A DNA stretch of 10,232 nt from Bacillota bacterium (GTDB lineage: Bacteria; Bacillota; Clostridia; Peptostreptococcales; Anaerovoracaceae): positions 1-10,232 of the forward strand of contig JAEEIC010000191.1 in assembly GCA_016281165.1 (NCBI GenBank), read 5' to 3'. Below the pieces are notes generated by a model. It saw only the letters and a program-made list of their open reading frames with translations, made no database searches and was not told the DNA's origin. Shown here piece by piece: positions 1 to 5,959 of the stretch. The position numbers were made by a program, and so were the translations under genes. Within the stretch, counting starts at the first letter, position 1. Each line of letters begins with the position of its first letter.

Positions 1-46
1 GCTGCCCCAAGGAGGGCAAAGCATGCATGAGGCAGCCGAATACCAA

Positions 47-241
47 TTATTCCGCTCTGAGCTTCTTCGCCTTGCGGTTGTATTCCCTGACCTTTGCGGC
101 GTATCTGATCGGGCCTGTCAGATTATAGGCCCCGGCCAGGCGCTCTTTAAGAGCGGTACCGCGCTCCCGGTCCTTATCGCGCAGGGCTTTAGCTCTCTCG
201 TCTTCTTCGGGAGTTATGCTGTATATCAGATCTTCATTCAT
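47..241 (-). CDS. Small charged hypothetical protein (64 aa)
   Basis: I do not recognise this protein. It is a short, highly charged, probably all-helical polypeptide rich in Arg, Lys, Glu and Ala, with no signal peptide, membrane segment or cysteines. I chose the ATG at 241 because a GAGG sequence sits eight bases upstream. The reading frame can be extended to a TTG at 313, but that codon lies inside the T-tract of the terminator at 312-340, so it is unlikely to be used. Codon use (AAG, GAG, CGC, GCC, CTG) looks like the neighbouring genes, which supports real coding. It lies just downstream of a terminator, so it needs its own promoter or depends on read-through; I see no clear promoter in the short gap. 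Existence as a gene is moderately sure; function is unknown. Confidence 0.55.
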   Translation of the reverse strand: MNEDLIYSITPEEDERAKALRDKDRERGTALKERLAGAYNLTGPIRYAAKVREYNRKAKKLRAE

Positions 242-311
242 ACCTTGAGCCTCATGCCAAACAGAGGGAAACGTGATCAACGCGCGGCGCCGGCCGCAAG
301 CACAGTATAGC

Positions 312-340
312 AAAAAAACACCCGCGGCAAAAGCCGGGGG
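312..340 (-). terminator. Intrinsic terminator after the 362-1522 gene
   Basis: Read on the minus strand, an 8-base stem (one mismatch; arms 333-340 and 321-328) with a TTTT loop is followed two bases later by seven consecutive T residues (plus-strand A run 312-318). It lies about 20 bases after the stop codon of the upstream gene, as expected for the end of the two-gene transcript starting near 2987. Confidence 0.8.
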
Positions 341-361
341 CAGTCAGAGTCCGGTATATGA

Positions 362-1522
362 TCAGAACAGCCTGATCGCCTCCTGATGGTTGATATTGGG
401 GTAACTGATCTTCATCTCGATGGTGTTGTAGCTGCCCGAGGCGCTGACGTCCGCCATCTCAAAGTCCGGATCACCCTTGAGCTTCATGACTATCGTCTGT
501 CCGAGAACGATAGCGACGGCAGCGCACTGGGCGTCGCTCTCCAGCAGGCTGTAGTTGTTCTTTTCAAAGACGAAGCTGGAGAGAGGATTGGAATAGCCGC
601 TGTCGTAGGTATAGTCTATCCTGTCCCTGTTCACTGTATAGCTGACCGTGAACTCGATCAAAGACACATAAGTGTCCTTGTCCATGCCGGCGTCCCTCTT
701 TTTGATCTCGTCGTAGGTGAAGGCGACCATTCCGTCCAAGGCGTGCGGAATGCCGGTGAGTTTAAGGATGAGATCTTTTAATTCCTTTGAATCGTCTCTG
801 TCATATTGTCTTTTTAAATTGTTGAGAAATTCTTCATGTTCCCTTGTTTTGTCCTTATGCTCACGGATCTTCTCATCAAATCTTTTGTTGTAATAATACT
901 CGTTCGCCTTTTTCTCTGCTTTTTCCAGTCGCTCGAGCCTTTCCATAACTTTGGCGTCAGCTTTATAAGTATTGACTTCAGCTATTTGCGAATCTTTCGG
1001 ATCTGTTTTTTTAATAATCTCCCTTATTTCGTCATATCTGGACAGGTACGCAAACTCAGCAAGAGCCCGTTTCGCGTATTTATACGCCAGATTATATACT
1101 ATGTCATCGCCCGCAACATAAGCCGAAGCATATTTCATGTACCATAAATTAAGAGATATAGGATAAAACGCTGATTCAAGTGCCTTCGGGAGATCCAGAT
1201 TTATTATCTTTATTTTTTGAGCAAATGGTTCATATTCCGGATCTTTATAGATATAGTTATCGAAAATATCTGAAGCGGCTTTTTTCAGCGCATTCAGATC
1301 TTCCTCCGCCTTTTCGCGGGCATACTTATCTGCCTCTTCCCGCACGAGACCATTCTCGAGATCCTCATTTAATATTCCTAAATGATCCTCATTAAGACGG
1401 ATCTCGAATGCGTGCAGTGGACTTATATGAGAGTAATCGGATCCGTCCAGAAAAGTGATACCTATCTCGCGAAGGAAGTCAGCAGTCATAATACCATTCG
1501 CGCCGCGACGCTTTTGAAACAC
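362..1522 (-). CDS. Unrecognised charged protein with a coiled-coil centre (386 aa)
   Basis: I do not recognise this family. There is no signal peptide or clear membrane helix, so it is probably cytoplasmic. The N-terminal third is helical and acidic. A strongly charged stretch at roughly residues 178-243 (many Lys, Glu and Arg) looks like a coiled coil. The last ~95 residues are predicted to be beta-rich, with Tyr-, Ser- and Val-rich segments, and suggest a separate C-terminal domain. Start choice: the frame opens at an ATG at 1543, which lacks a ribosome site. The GTG at 1522 has AAGGAG nine bases upstream and is preferred; an ATG at 1489 is a weaker option. The gene begins 37 bases after the stop of the acyltransferase-like gene, so the two are probably co-transcribed. 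The middle of the gene (about 780-1300) is visibly more AT-rich than its neighbours, hinting at a different origin. Confidence 0.8.
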   Translation of the reverse strand: MFQKRRGANGIMTADFLREIGITFLDGSDYSHISPLHAFEIRLNEDHLGILNEDLENGLVREEADKYAREKAEEDLNALKKAASDIFDNYIYKDPEYEPFAQKIKIINLDLPKALESAFYPISLNLWYMKYASAYVAGDDIVYNLAYKYAKRALAEFAYLSRYDEIREIIKKTDPKDSQIAEVNTYKADAKVMERLERLEKAEKKANEYYYNKRFDEKIREHKDKTREHEEFLNNLKRQYDRDDSKELKDLILKLTGIPHALDGMVAFTYDEIKKRDAGMDKDTYVSLIEFTVSYTVNRDRIDYTYDSGYSNPLSSFVFEKNNYSLLESDAQCAAVAIVLGQTIVMKLKGDPDFEMADVSASGSYNTIEMKISYPNINHQEAIRLF

Positions 1523-1559
1523 CGCGGCGCTCTCCTTTCTCATCAGATCAGTCCGTATC

Positions 1560-2987
1560 TCAGTCTATGTCTCTTAAGACCTCTTCGGGCGGCACGTCCA
1601 GCTTCTCGGGATGGGCCATGTAGTGCTTTATCCTCTTGAAGACCGTGGCGTAGTAATGCCCGTCGCAGATGCGCTCGTCGGTGTTCCAGTTCATGTCCAG
1701 ATACTTCCTGACGACCACGTTGCCCTCGCTGTCGAGCTCCCTCTCGGTGCGCTTGGCCCCGAAGGCGCAGAACACCGGCACGTTGCCGAAATCGTAGAGA
1801 TGATGGGTGATGGGCGGTATGCCCAGGGAGCCCATCGAGGTGATGAACATGCTGCCGTGGAAGGGGCTGAGCTCGAGCAGGAACCGCGGCAGCAGGCCGT
1901 AATAATCGAGGAAGGTCAGCAGGTGCACGACGAAGCGGAACAGGAGCCCCGGGATGTAATTAAGGATCTTGACCAGCTTGTCGAAGCCCCCGTCGTCGGG
2001 GCTCATGACCCTCGCCAGGCCCTCGTCGAACTTCCTGTAGACGTCGGCGGCGGTATCGGCCGGGTCGAAATGGACGGTGAGGCACTCCTCCTCGGCGCCC
2101 AGGCTCATCTCCTTCTTGACCATCATATTGACCTCGACGTCGTTGTGGCTGAAGACCTTCTGGCCCGAGAAGAAGCGGTTGAGGGCCGGGAGCTCGGCCA
2201 CGCACCTGACGTAGGCGGCGATGATGACGTGGGTGAGGCCGAAGTGCTTGAGGCCTTCCCTTCTCTTCTGGTGGACGTACCTCTCCATGGCGGAGCACTC
2301 GACCGAGAACTGGATATGGTTGTCGGCCCCGTTGCGGTGCGGCATGATGAAGCCCGCCACCCTGTCCATGGGATTGCCGGTCCTGATCTTCCTGCCGTCA
2401 ACGCGGTCTCCCGGCCTCATGCGGTAGGGATCGCCCTCCTTATACGGAGGCATGGGGCGGCTCGAAAGTATGGTCATGACTATGCCGAGCACTATCGCGC
2501 AGTCGGCGATGAGTATGGCCCTGCTGTCGCGCCAGACGTTCATGAAGAGCAGGCGGAACTGCCGGTCGCAGAAGAAGATCCCGCAGGGGACTATCCACGA
2601 GAGCAGCGCCCACAGGCAGGTCCTGAAGGCTCCCCTGCAGGTCGCGCAGTATATCACGGCCTCGAGCAGGGTCAGAGCGATGAGCACGCCCGTCATGGCC
2701 GGGGAGACGCCCAGGTGTATTATCCTGTCCAAAAATACCGCGGCGAAGAACACGACAGGTATCCTTGTCACGTAGAACCGCTTGTCCGCCATCAGAAGCA
2801 GCTGGAGCGCGAGCAGAAGATTAGCCGCAACGGGAAGCAGCACACGGACGATGACTGTCATGGCGCCCGCTCCGCCCGTCCCGGCGTGAGCGGCGATGCG
2901 CGCTGCCGCCGATACCAGCATCAGCAGCGCCGCCGACCTGACAGGAAGACCATGCCGGTCGGCATAAAAAGTCGTAATGTTTTTCAT
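1560..2987 (-). CDS. Membrane protein fused to an E2/CAT-fold acyltransferase-like domain (475 aa)
   Basis: The N-terminal half has about six hydrophobic helices (near residues 17-34, 43-66, 74-94, 97-115, 122-140 and 156-175). The C-terminal ~275 residues resemble the catalytic domain of 2-oxoacid dehydrogenase E2 acyltransferases and chloramphenicol acetyltransferases. Seen features are a strand-loop SMGSLGI at 384-390 and a terminal DERICDG at 437-443, matching the position of the family HxxxDG motif. The catalytic His of that motif is replaced by Glu, while Asp-Gly is kept. There is no lipoyl domain and no E1/E3 gene nearby, so it is not part of a classical dehydrogenase complex. It may transfer an acyl group at the membrane, or it may have lost catalysis; its substrate is unknown. 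It has no visible Shine-Dalgarno site, and a promoter-like sequence ends seven bases before the ATG. The 362-1522 gene follows 37 bases downstream. Confidence 0.8.
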   Translation of the reverse strand: MKNITTFYADRHGLPVRSAALLMLVSAAARIAAHAGTGGAGAMTVIVRVLLPVAANLLLALQLLLMADKRFYVTRIPVVFFAAVFLDRIIHLGVSPAMTGVLIALTLLEAVIYCATCRGAFRTCLWALLSWIVPCGIFFCDRQFRLLFMNVWRDSRAILIADCAIVLGIVMTILSSRPMPPYKEGDPYRMRPGDRVDGRKIRTGNPMDRVAGFIMPHRNGADNHIQFSVECSAMERYVHQKRREGLKHFGLTHVIIAAYVRCVAELPALNRFFSGQKVFSHNDVEVNMMVKKEMSLGAEEECLTVHFDPADTAADVYRKFDEGLARVMSPDDGGFDKLVKILNYIPGLLFRFVVHLLTFLDYYGLLPRFLLELSPFHGSMFITSMGSLGIPPITHHLYDFGNVPVFCAFGAKRTERELDSEGNVVVRKYLDMNWNTDERICDGHYYATVFKRIKHYMAHPEKLDVPPEEVLRDID

Positions 2988-2994
2988 AAGAGAT

Positions 2995-3023
2995 ATTTAA
3001 TCACTTTTCAGGCTCTATTTCAA
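2995..3023 (-). promoter_or_regulatory. Possible sigma-A-type promoter, perhaps leaderless
   Basis: On the minus strand TTGAAA (3018-3023) and TTAAAT (2995-3000) are separated by 17 bases. The expected start of transcription, about seven bases further on, falls at or next to the ATG at 2987. This fits the lack of a ribosome-binding site. The -10 hexamer is a poor match to TATAAT, so confidence is limited. Confidence 0.4.
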
Positions 3024-3088
3024 GAATGTATGAGAGATGAGAGCCTTCGCTGCCGCCCCGCGTCCGGAAGCGGCGGGCATCGGGAACG

Positions 3089-3120
3089 AAAAAGTGACAG
3101 ACCCCTTCGGATCTGTCACC
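3089..3120 (-). terminator. Intrinsic terminator after the cystatin-like gene
   Basis: On the minus strand GTGACAGATCC pairs with GGGTCTGTCAC (an 11-base stem with one wobble pair) around a GAAG loop, followed by five T residues. It ends the 3199-4338 transcript. A second GC-rich imperfect stem with one bulged base spans about 3167-3199 at the stop codon, without a T run. Confidence 0.85.
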
Positions 3121-3198
3121 TTCTGTACGGATCGATCTTAGATCTTTGAAGCAATCACGGCCGGCAGTACGGGCCGCGGACCGATATCTATCCGCGCC

Positions 3199-4338
3199 CT
3201 AGTACTCGCAGAGAGCGCCGAAATCGAAATCGGCGATGTTCAGGAGAGTGGAAGCGCCGGAAAGGTCCTGATAGACGAAGACCAGGGTATAATAGGGCCG
3301 GGCTCCGGGGTAGACCGCGGTGCTGCGGCAGAGGAAGCAGTAGTTCCTGCCGGCGACGACCTGGGTCTCGAGGAGGTACAGAGGCTCGTGTCTGGCGCCT
3401 ACGAGGCCTTCAAGGGCCGCGTCGAATATCGCTTTGGTCTCATCGGTCAGGGCGTCGTCCTGGACGAGGGACCAGCCGCCGGGCATCTCGGGCAGAGGAG
3501 CGTCGATGGCCATATCCGAGGCTGTCCTGCCCTCTTCATTAAGTCTGGAAGGCTCGATGTCCTGTATGCTGAGCACACTGGCGTTCCCTTCGAGATCTTC
3601 ATAGATGTAGACCAGAGCGTAGCAGGTGGGCTGTTCAACGGTGGCGACTGCTGCGCGGCAAAGGAAGCAGTGATTGGTGCCGGCGACGACCTGGCTGCCG
3701 AGGTAATAACTGGGATAGTAGTCGACTCCGAGGAGCTTCTCCATGGCCTTTTCGAATAAAGCTTTCTGCTCTTCGGTGAGCTCCATATCGTCAGCGAGGG
3801 TCCAGCCGCCGGCGACGCCGATCGCGGGCAGCCCGGCAGGCTCTTCGGCCGCTTTGGTCTCGATGACGAGCTTGTTTCCTTCGAAGGTGAAGGCGCCTTC
3901 TTCCATTCCCTCCAGAGCTTCGAAAAGCGCTACGGGAACATAGCTGAGGCCTTTTGCGACCACGGGAGGCATGCCGAGGCTGAAGGGAGCGCTCATGCCG
4001 AGAGTCTCGCCGCCGCTGACGCTGACCTGATAGCTGTCGACGCCGACCCAGAATTTGGCGTGCATGACGCCGTTGTCGAGGATGACGGCCTTTTCGACAG
4101 GCTCCCAGTCGACGATGTAGCCGAGGGCCTCGGCGGTCGCGCGCACGGGCACGTATACACAGGCGTTGATGCCGCTGGGCTCGCCGTTGATGACGAGCTC
4201 ATAGGTCGCGGTGGGAAGGACTGCCTCGGGAGCGGGGGCGATGAGGATATCATCCGCCATTACCGGCATCACTGCCGCCGCCATCAGAGTCATCGTGAGG
4301 ATCACCGTTGTAAAGATCCTGGAAAACCTGTTCTTCAT
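3199..4338 (-). CDS. Secreted protein with stalk domain and two cystatin-like repeats (379 aa)
   Basis: Residues 1-28 form a Sec signal peptide (basic start, hydrophobic core, cleavage near VMA-DD). Residues about 45-162 resemble the copper-amine-oxidase N-terminal-like stalk domain common in secreted Firmicute proteins (VYVPVRATAEALGY, then a second half with SYVPVALFEALEG). Two tandem repeats follow, at about 177-262 and 287-372. Each has a GGW start, an acidic helix, QVVAG (216-220 and 326-330), then NH/NY-CFLCR and a strand pair ending in a short Ile/Asp-rich strand. GGW, the helix and QVVAG match the layout of cystatin-type protease inhibitors, though inhibition here is only inference. 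The ATG at 4338 is chosen because AGGAAG lies six bases upstream and the signal peptide begins there; longer starts add unlike sequence. The gene has an ECF-type promoter matching that of the nearby sigma gene. Confidence 0.88.
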   Translation of the reverse strand: MKNRFSRIFTTVILTMTLMAAAVMPVMADDILIAPAPEAVLPTATYELVINGEPSGINACVYVPVRATAEALGYIVDWEPVEKAVILDNGVMHAKFWVGVDSYQVSVSGGETLGMSAPFSLGMPPVVAKGLSYVPVALFEALEGMEEGAFTFEGNKLVIETKAAEEPAGLPAIGVAGGWTLADDMELTEEQKALFEKAMEKLLGVDYYPSYYLGSQVVAGTNHCFLCRAAVATVEQPTCYALVYIYEDLEGNASVLSIQDIEPSRLNEEGRTASDMAIDAPLPEMPGGWSLVQDDALTDETKAIFDAALEGLVGARHEPLYLLETQVVAGRNYCFLCRSTAVYPGARPYYTLVFVYQDLSGASTLLNIADFDFGALCEY

Positions 4339-4349
4339 TTTTTCTTCCT

Positions 4350-4367
4350 GCCCGGTCCGCGCCGGGC
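4350..4367 (-). repeat. Hairpin just upstream of the ribosome site
   Basis: GCCCGG and CCGGGC (6-base perfect arms, 6-base loop) directly precede the AGGAAG ribosome-binding site of the 3199-4338 gene in its roughly 110-base leader. It may stabilise the mRNA or affect translation. It is not a minus-strand terminator because no T run follows. Confidence 0.4.
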
Positions 4368-4450
4368 TTTTCCTTTCTCCCTTTCGGGACTTTGTTGTAT
4401 ATGGTCTATAAGTTTTGAGGATTAGACATCGTTTGTTTTGTGTTTCGTAC

Positions 4451-4479
4451 ATATAACGATCGGGAACGGGCAAATGTCG
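4451..4479 (-). promoter_or_regulatory. ECF-sigma promoter of the cystatin-like gene
   Basis: On the minus strand CGACATTT (4472-4479), 13 bases, then CGTTATAT (4451-4458). The same two 8-base elements with exactly the same spacing occur before the sigma gene (5785-5813). GACA-N16-CGTT has the geometry of extracytoplasmic-function sigma promoters. The predicted start of transcription is near 4445, giving a leader of about 105-110 bases. Confidence 0.75.
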
Positions 4480-4484
4480 CCGCG

Positions 4485-4503
4485 TTTTGAAATATTTTCA
4501 AAA
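4485..4503. promoter_or_regulatory. Palindrome TTTTGA-N7-TCAAAA upstream of ECF promoter
   Basis: Perfect 8-base arms (TTTTGAAA and TTTCAAAA) around TAT, five bases upstream of the -35-like element. The same TTTTGA-N7-TCAAAA pattern sits four bases upstream of the sigma-gene promoter. It could be a regulator's operator or an AT-rich UP element. Confidence 0.5.
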
Positions 4504-4516
4504 TATTGTCGCGTCT

Positions 4517-4545
4517 TCTTAAGGCCCGGTTCCCAGCCCTTAAGA
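4517..4545 (-). terminator. Inverted repeat after the anti-sigma gene
   Basis: Perfect 8-base arms TCTTAAGG and CCTTAAGA with a 13-base loop lie about 20 bases past the anti-sigma stop codon. No T run follows on either strand, so it is a weak or factor-dependent terminator, or an mRNA 3'-end stabiliser. Confidence 0.3.
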
Positions 4546-4565
4546 GGCCATCACGGCGCAGGCCA

Positions 4566-5279
4566 TCAGAGGCCTTTTATGATATCATACAGCTGCCTGA
4601 TCGGGCCGCTCTCGCCGGCCTCGCCGCTGAGGATGAAGCGCGCGTCCCCTTCGCTCCAGCTCAGTCTCTGCCAGAGGCTGCCGGAAACGTCGACGGTCTC
4701 GAGCTTAGCGCCGTCGAGCTCTTCCTCTGAAGCCACCTCGCCGTAGAGGCCCGAGAAGTCCTCATCGCTTTTTGAGGCCCTCAGGCAATAGGCATATTCG
4801 CCGTATTCGAACTTCACCTGGGCCAACTCGCCGTTTATCACCGCGTAGTCGACATCCGAGGCTTCGGCCGGGATCTTCAGGGCGATGCCGGTCTTTTCCC
4901 TGACTTCGGCCGCGGAGGCCATGCTGACGACGGGATTGACCAGCTGGGTACTGCCCTGCTGGCCGGATAAAGCTCCCGCGGGCTCCGAGGCGCCGGGCCC
5001 AGGCGAAGCGAGCGGCCCTTCGGCGGGGAGCCTGCTGCTCCTTATGGCAGTTCCCGCTATCACCGCGACGAAGCAGGCGGCGACGGGGAGCGCCCATCTC
5101 ATGACCCTTTTGTTGAAGCTCCGCGCCCTGCCCTGAGGCGCCGCTGCGGCCTGTACCTCTTCCCTGCCCTGAGCCGCGGCCTTTTCATATGCGCGCGCGA
5201 GCATCCTCTCCTTGGCGCCCTCCGGGGGCTCGAGAGCATCGACCGCGTTTCTTATTTTGTTCCTATCTTCAGTCTCCAT
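4566..5279 (-). CDS. Anti-sigma-factor-like single-pass membrane protein (237 aa)
   Basis: This is the likely membrane anti-sigma factor for the ECF sigma gene immediately upstream. Residues 1-60 are a charged, helical, cytoplasmic part that would bind the sigma factor. One membrane helix covers about residues 62-79 (WALPVAACFVAVIAG). A Pro/Gly/Ser/Ala-rich linker (about 80-115) leads to an external domain of about 120 residues, with NPVVSMASAAEVREKTGI and a beta-rich C-terminus that may sense an envelope signal. I see no zinc-binding HxxxCxxC motif, so it is not a ZAS-type anti-sigma. The ATG at 5279 overlaps the end of the sigma gene by 11 bases, and a GGGAG site lies nine bases upstream inside that gene, so translation is coupled. 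The role is assigned mainly from context and topology; the external domain family is not firmly recognised. Confidence 0.78.
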   Translation of the reverse strand: METEDRNKIRNAVDALEPPEGAKERMLARAYEKAAAQGREEVQAAAAPQGRARSFNKRVMRWALPVAACFVAVIAGTAIRSSRLPAEGPLASPGPGASEPAGALSGQQGSTQLVNPVVSMASAAEVREKTGIALKIPAEASDVDYAVINGELAQVKFEYGEYAYCLRASKSDEDFSGLYGEVASEEELDGAKLETVDVSGSLWQRLSWSEGDARFILSGEAGESGPIRQLYDIIKGL

Positions 5280-5766
5280 ATCCGTCGTCTCCCAAAACCT
5301 TTTTGAGCCTCTCCCTGGCGTCGCGCAGCTGGTTTCTCACCGTCGAGGGGGGCCTGTCCAGCATCTGCGCGATCTCGTCCGCCTGATAGCCCTCGTAGTA
5401 GAAGAGCCACACGACATGCCGGTACTTTTCGGGCAGGGCCTGTACCGCCTCAAGGATATCGCCGCCGTTCTCTTCCGGCGCCGCGATGTCGGGCTCTTCG
5501 TCTATGTCTGAGGCGGCCCTGAGGCTCGCCGCGCGCAGCCTGTCCTTGCAGAGATTCATGGCGGTCACCGCCAGCCACTTCTTCTCGTGGGTCTCGTCGT
5601 TAAAGGCGAAATCCCCGGTAAGGACCTTGACGAAGACGTCCTCGGCGCAGTCCTCGGCGTCGGCCTCGTTCTTCATCATGGTGAGACAAAGGCGCCAGAC
5701 ATATTTCCAGTGTCTGTCGTAGAGATCTTCAAAGCCGGTGGGCCCCGGCCTCACGGTCCCGCTCAT
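5269..5766 (-). CDS. ECF-family RNA polymerase sigma factor (165 aa)
   Basis: A small sigma-70 family member with only regions 2 and 4, the usual size for an ECF sigma. Region 2 covers about residues 12-80: a helix with FEDLYDRHWKYVWRLC, the acidic DAEDCAEDVFVKVL core-binding segment, and a helix with KKWLAVTAMNLCKDRLR for -10 recognition. An acidic linker (about 86-104) separates it from region 4 (about 105-157), where LPEKYRHVVWLFYYEGYQ leads into the helix-turn-helix ADEIAQMLDRPPSTVRNQL that reads the -35 element. AAGGAG lies six bases before the ATG at 5766. The gene overlaps the anti-sigma gene by 11 bases. A promoter module shared with the 3199-4338 gene lies directly upstream, so it very likely activates its own transcription and is silenced by its partner until an envelope signal arrives. 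Confidence 0.95.
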   Translation of the reverse strand: MSGTVRPGPTGFEDLYDRHWKYVWRLCLTMMKNEADAEDCAEDVFVKVLTGDFAFNDETHEKKWLAVTAMNLCKDRLRAASLRAASDIDEEPDIAAPEENGGDILEAVQALPEKYRHVVWLFYYEGYQADEIAQMLDRPPSTVRNQLRDARERLKKVLGDDGYGD

Positions 5767-5772
5767 GGCAAG

Positions 5773-5778
5773 CTCCTT
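5773..5778 (-). promoter_or_regulatory. Ribosome-binding site of the sigma gene
   Basis: AAGGAG on the minus strand, six bases before the ATG at 5766. It fixes the start and lies within a leader of only about 15-18 bases after the predicted transcription start. Confidence 0.75.
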
Positions 5779-5784
5779 ACATAT

Positions 5785-5813
5785 ATATAACGGCAGAGGA
5801 AGCGGAAATGTCG
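5785..5813 (-). promoter_or_regulatory. Autoregulatory ECF-sigma promoter
   Basis: On the minus strand CGACATTT (5806-5813), 13 bases, then CGTTATAT (5785-5792). Both elements and the spacing are identical to those before the 3199-4338 gene, while the 13-base spacers differ in sequence. This pattern argues for a shared functional promoter and for positive autoregulation of the sigma gene. Confidence 0.78.
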
Positions 5814-5817
5814 GTAT

Positions 5818-5836
5818 TTTTGATTATATATCAAAA
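5818..5836. promoter_or_regulatory. Palindrome TTTTGA-N7-TCAAAA upstream of sigma promoter
   Basis: Part of a larger perfect inverted repeat (5817-5837, 8-base arms TTTTTGAT and ATCAAAAA around TATAT). It begins four bases upstream of the -35-like element, nearly the same place as the matching palindrome at 4485-4503. It could be an operator for a second regulator or an UP element. Confidence 0.5.
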
Positions 5837-5882
5837 AGCGGTAAAAATAAACTTTCGGCTGCCCGCGCCGTCTTTTCCGGGC

Positions 5883-5914
5883 AAAGAAAGACCGTCCCTT
5901 TTAGGGGACGGTCC
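5883..5914 (-). terminator. Intrinsic terminator of the metNIQ operon
   Basis: On the minus strand GACCGTCCC and GGGACGGTC form a perfect 9-base stem (5905-5913 with 5890-5898) around a 6-base loop, followed by TTTCTTT. A second, smaller hairpin (GGACCG and CGGTCC, 5923-5942) lies just before it and reuses the GGACGGTCC sequence, so this may be a double terminator. Confidence 0.88.
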
Positions 5915-5959
5915 AAAACCGGGGACCGCGACAGGACGGTCCTTAAAGAGGAAGAACTG

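Noticed and set aside
11..310. Plus-strand frame at 23-310 with AAGGAGG seven bases before its ATG
   Set aside because: The ribosome-site match is excellent, but the encoded protein looks like the antisense of the charged minus-strand protein at 47-241, shows no recognisable domain, and would be the only plus-strand gene. I treat the AAGGAGG as chance, with some doubt.
1611..3149. Plus-strand frame of 512 codons opposite the acyltransferase-like gene
   Set aside because: It is antisense to a clear coding frame, its composition (Glu, His, Val, Asp, Arg-rich, no domains) is typical of a GC-rich shadow frame, and it lacks a ribosome site.
4350..4371. Plus-strand intrinsic terminator (GC hairpin followed by TTTT)
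   Set aside because: No plus-strand gene ends here; the hairpin lies in the leader of the minus-strand cystatin-like gene.
5817..5837. FNR-type site upstream of the sigma gene (TTGAT and ATCAA arms)
   Set aside because: The arms are separated by five bases, not four, and the element matches the palindrome at 4485-4503 better, so it is reported as that motif.
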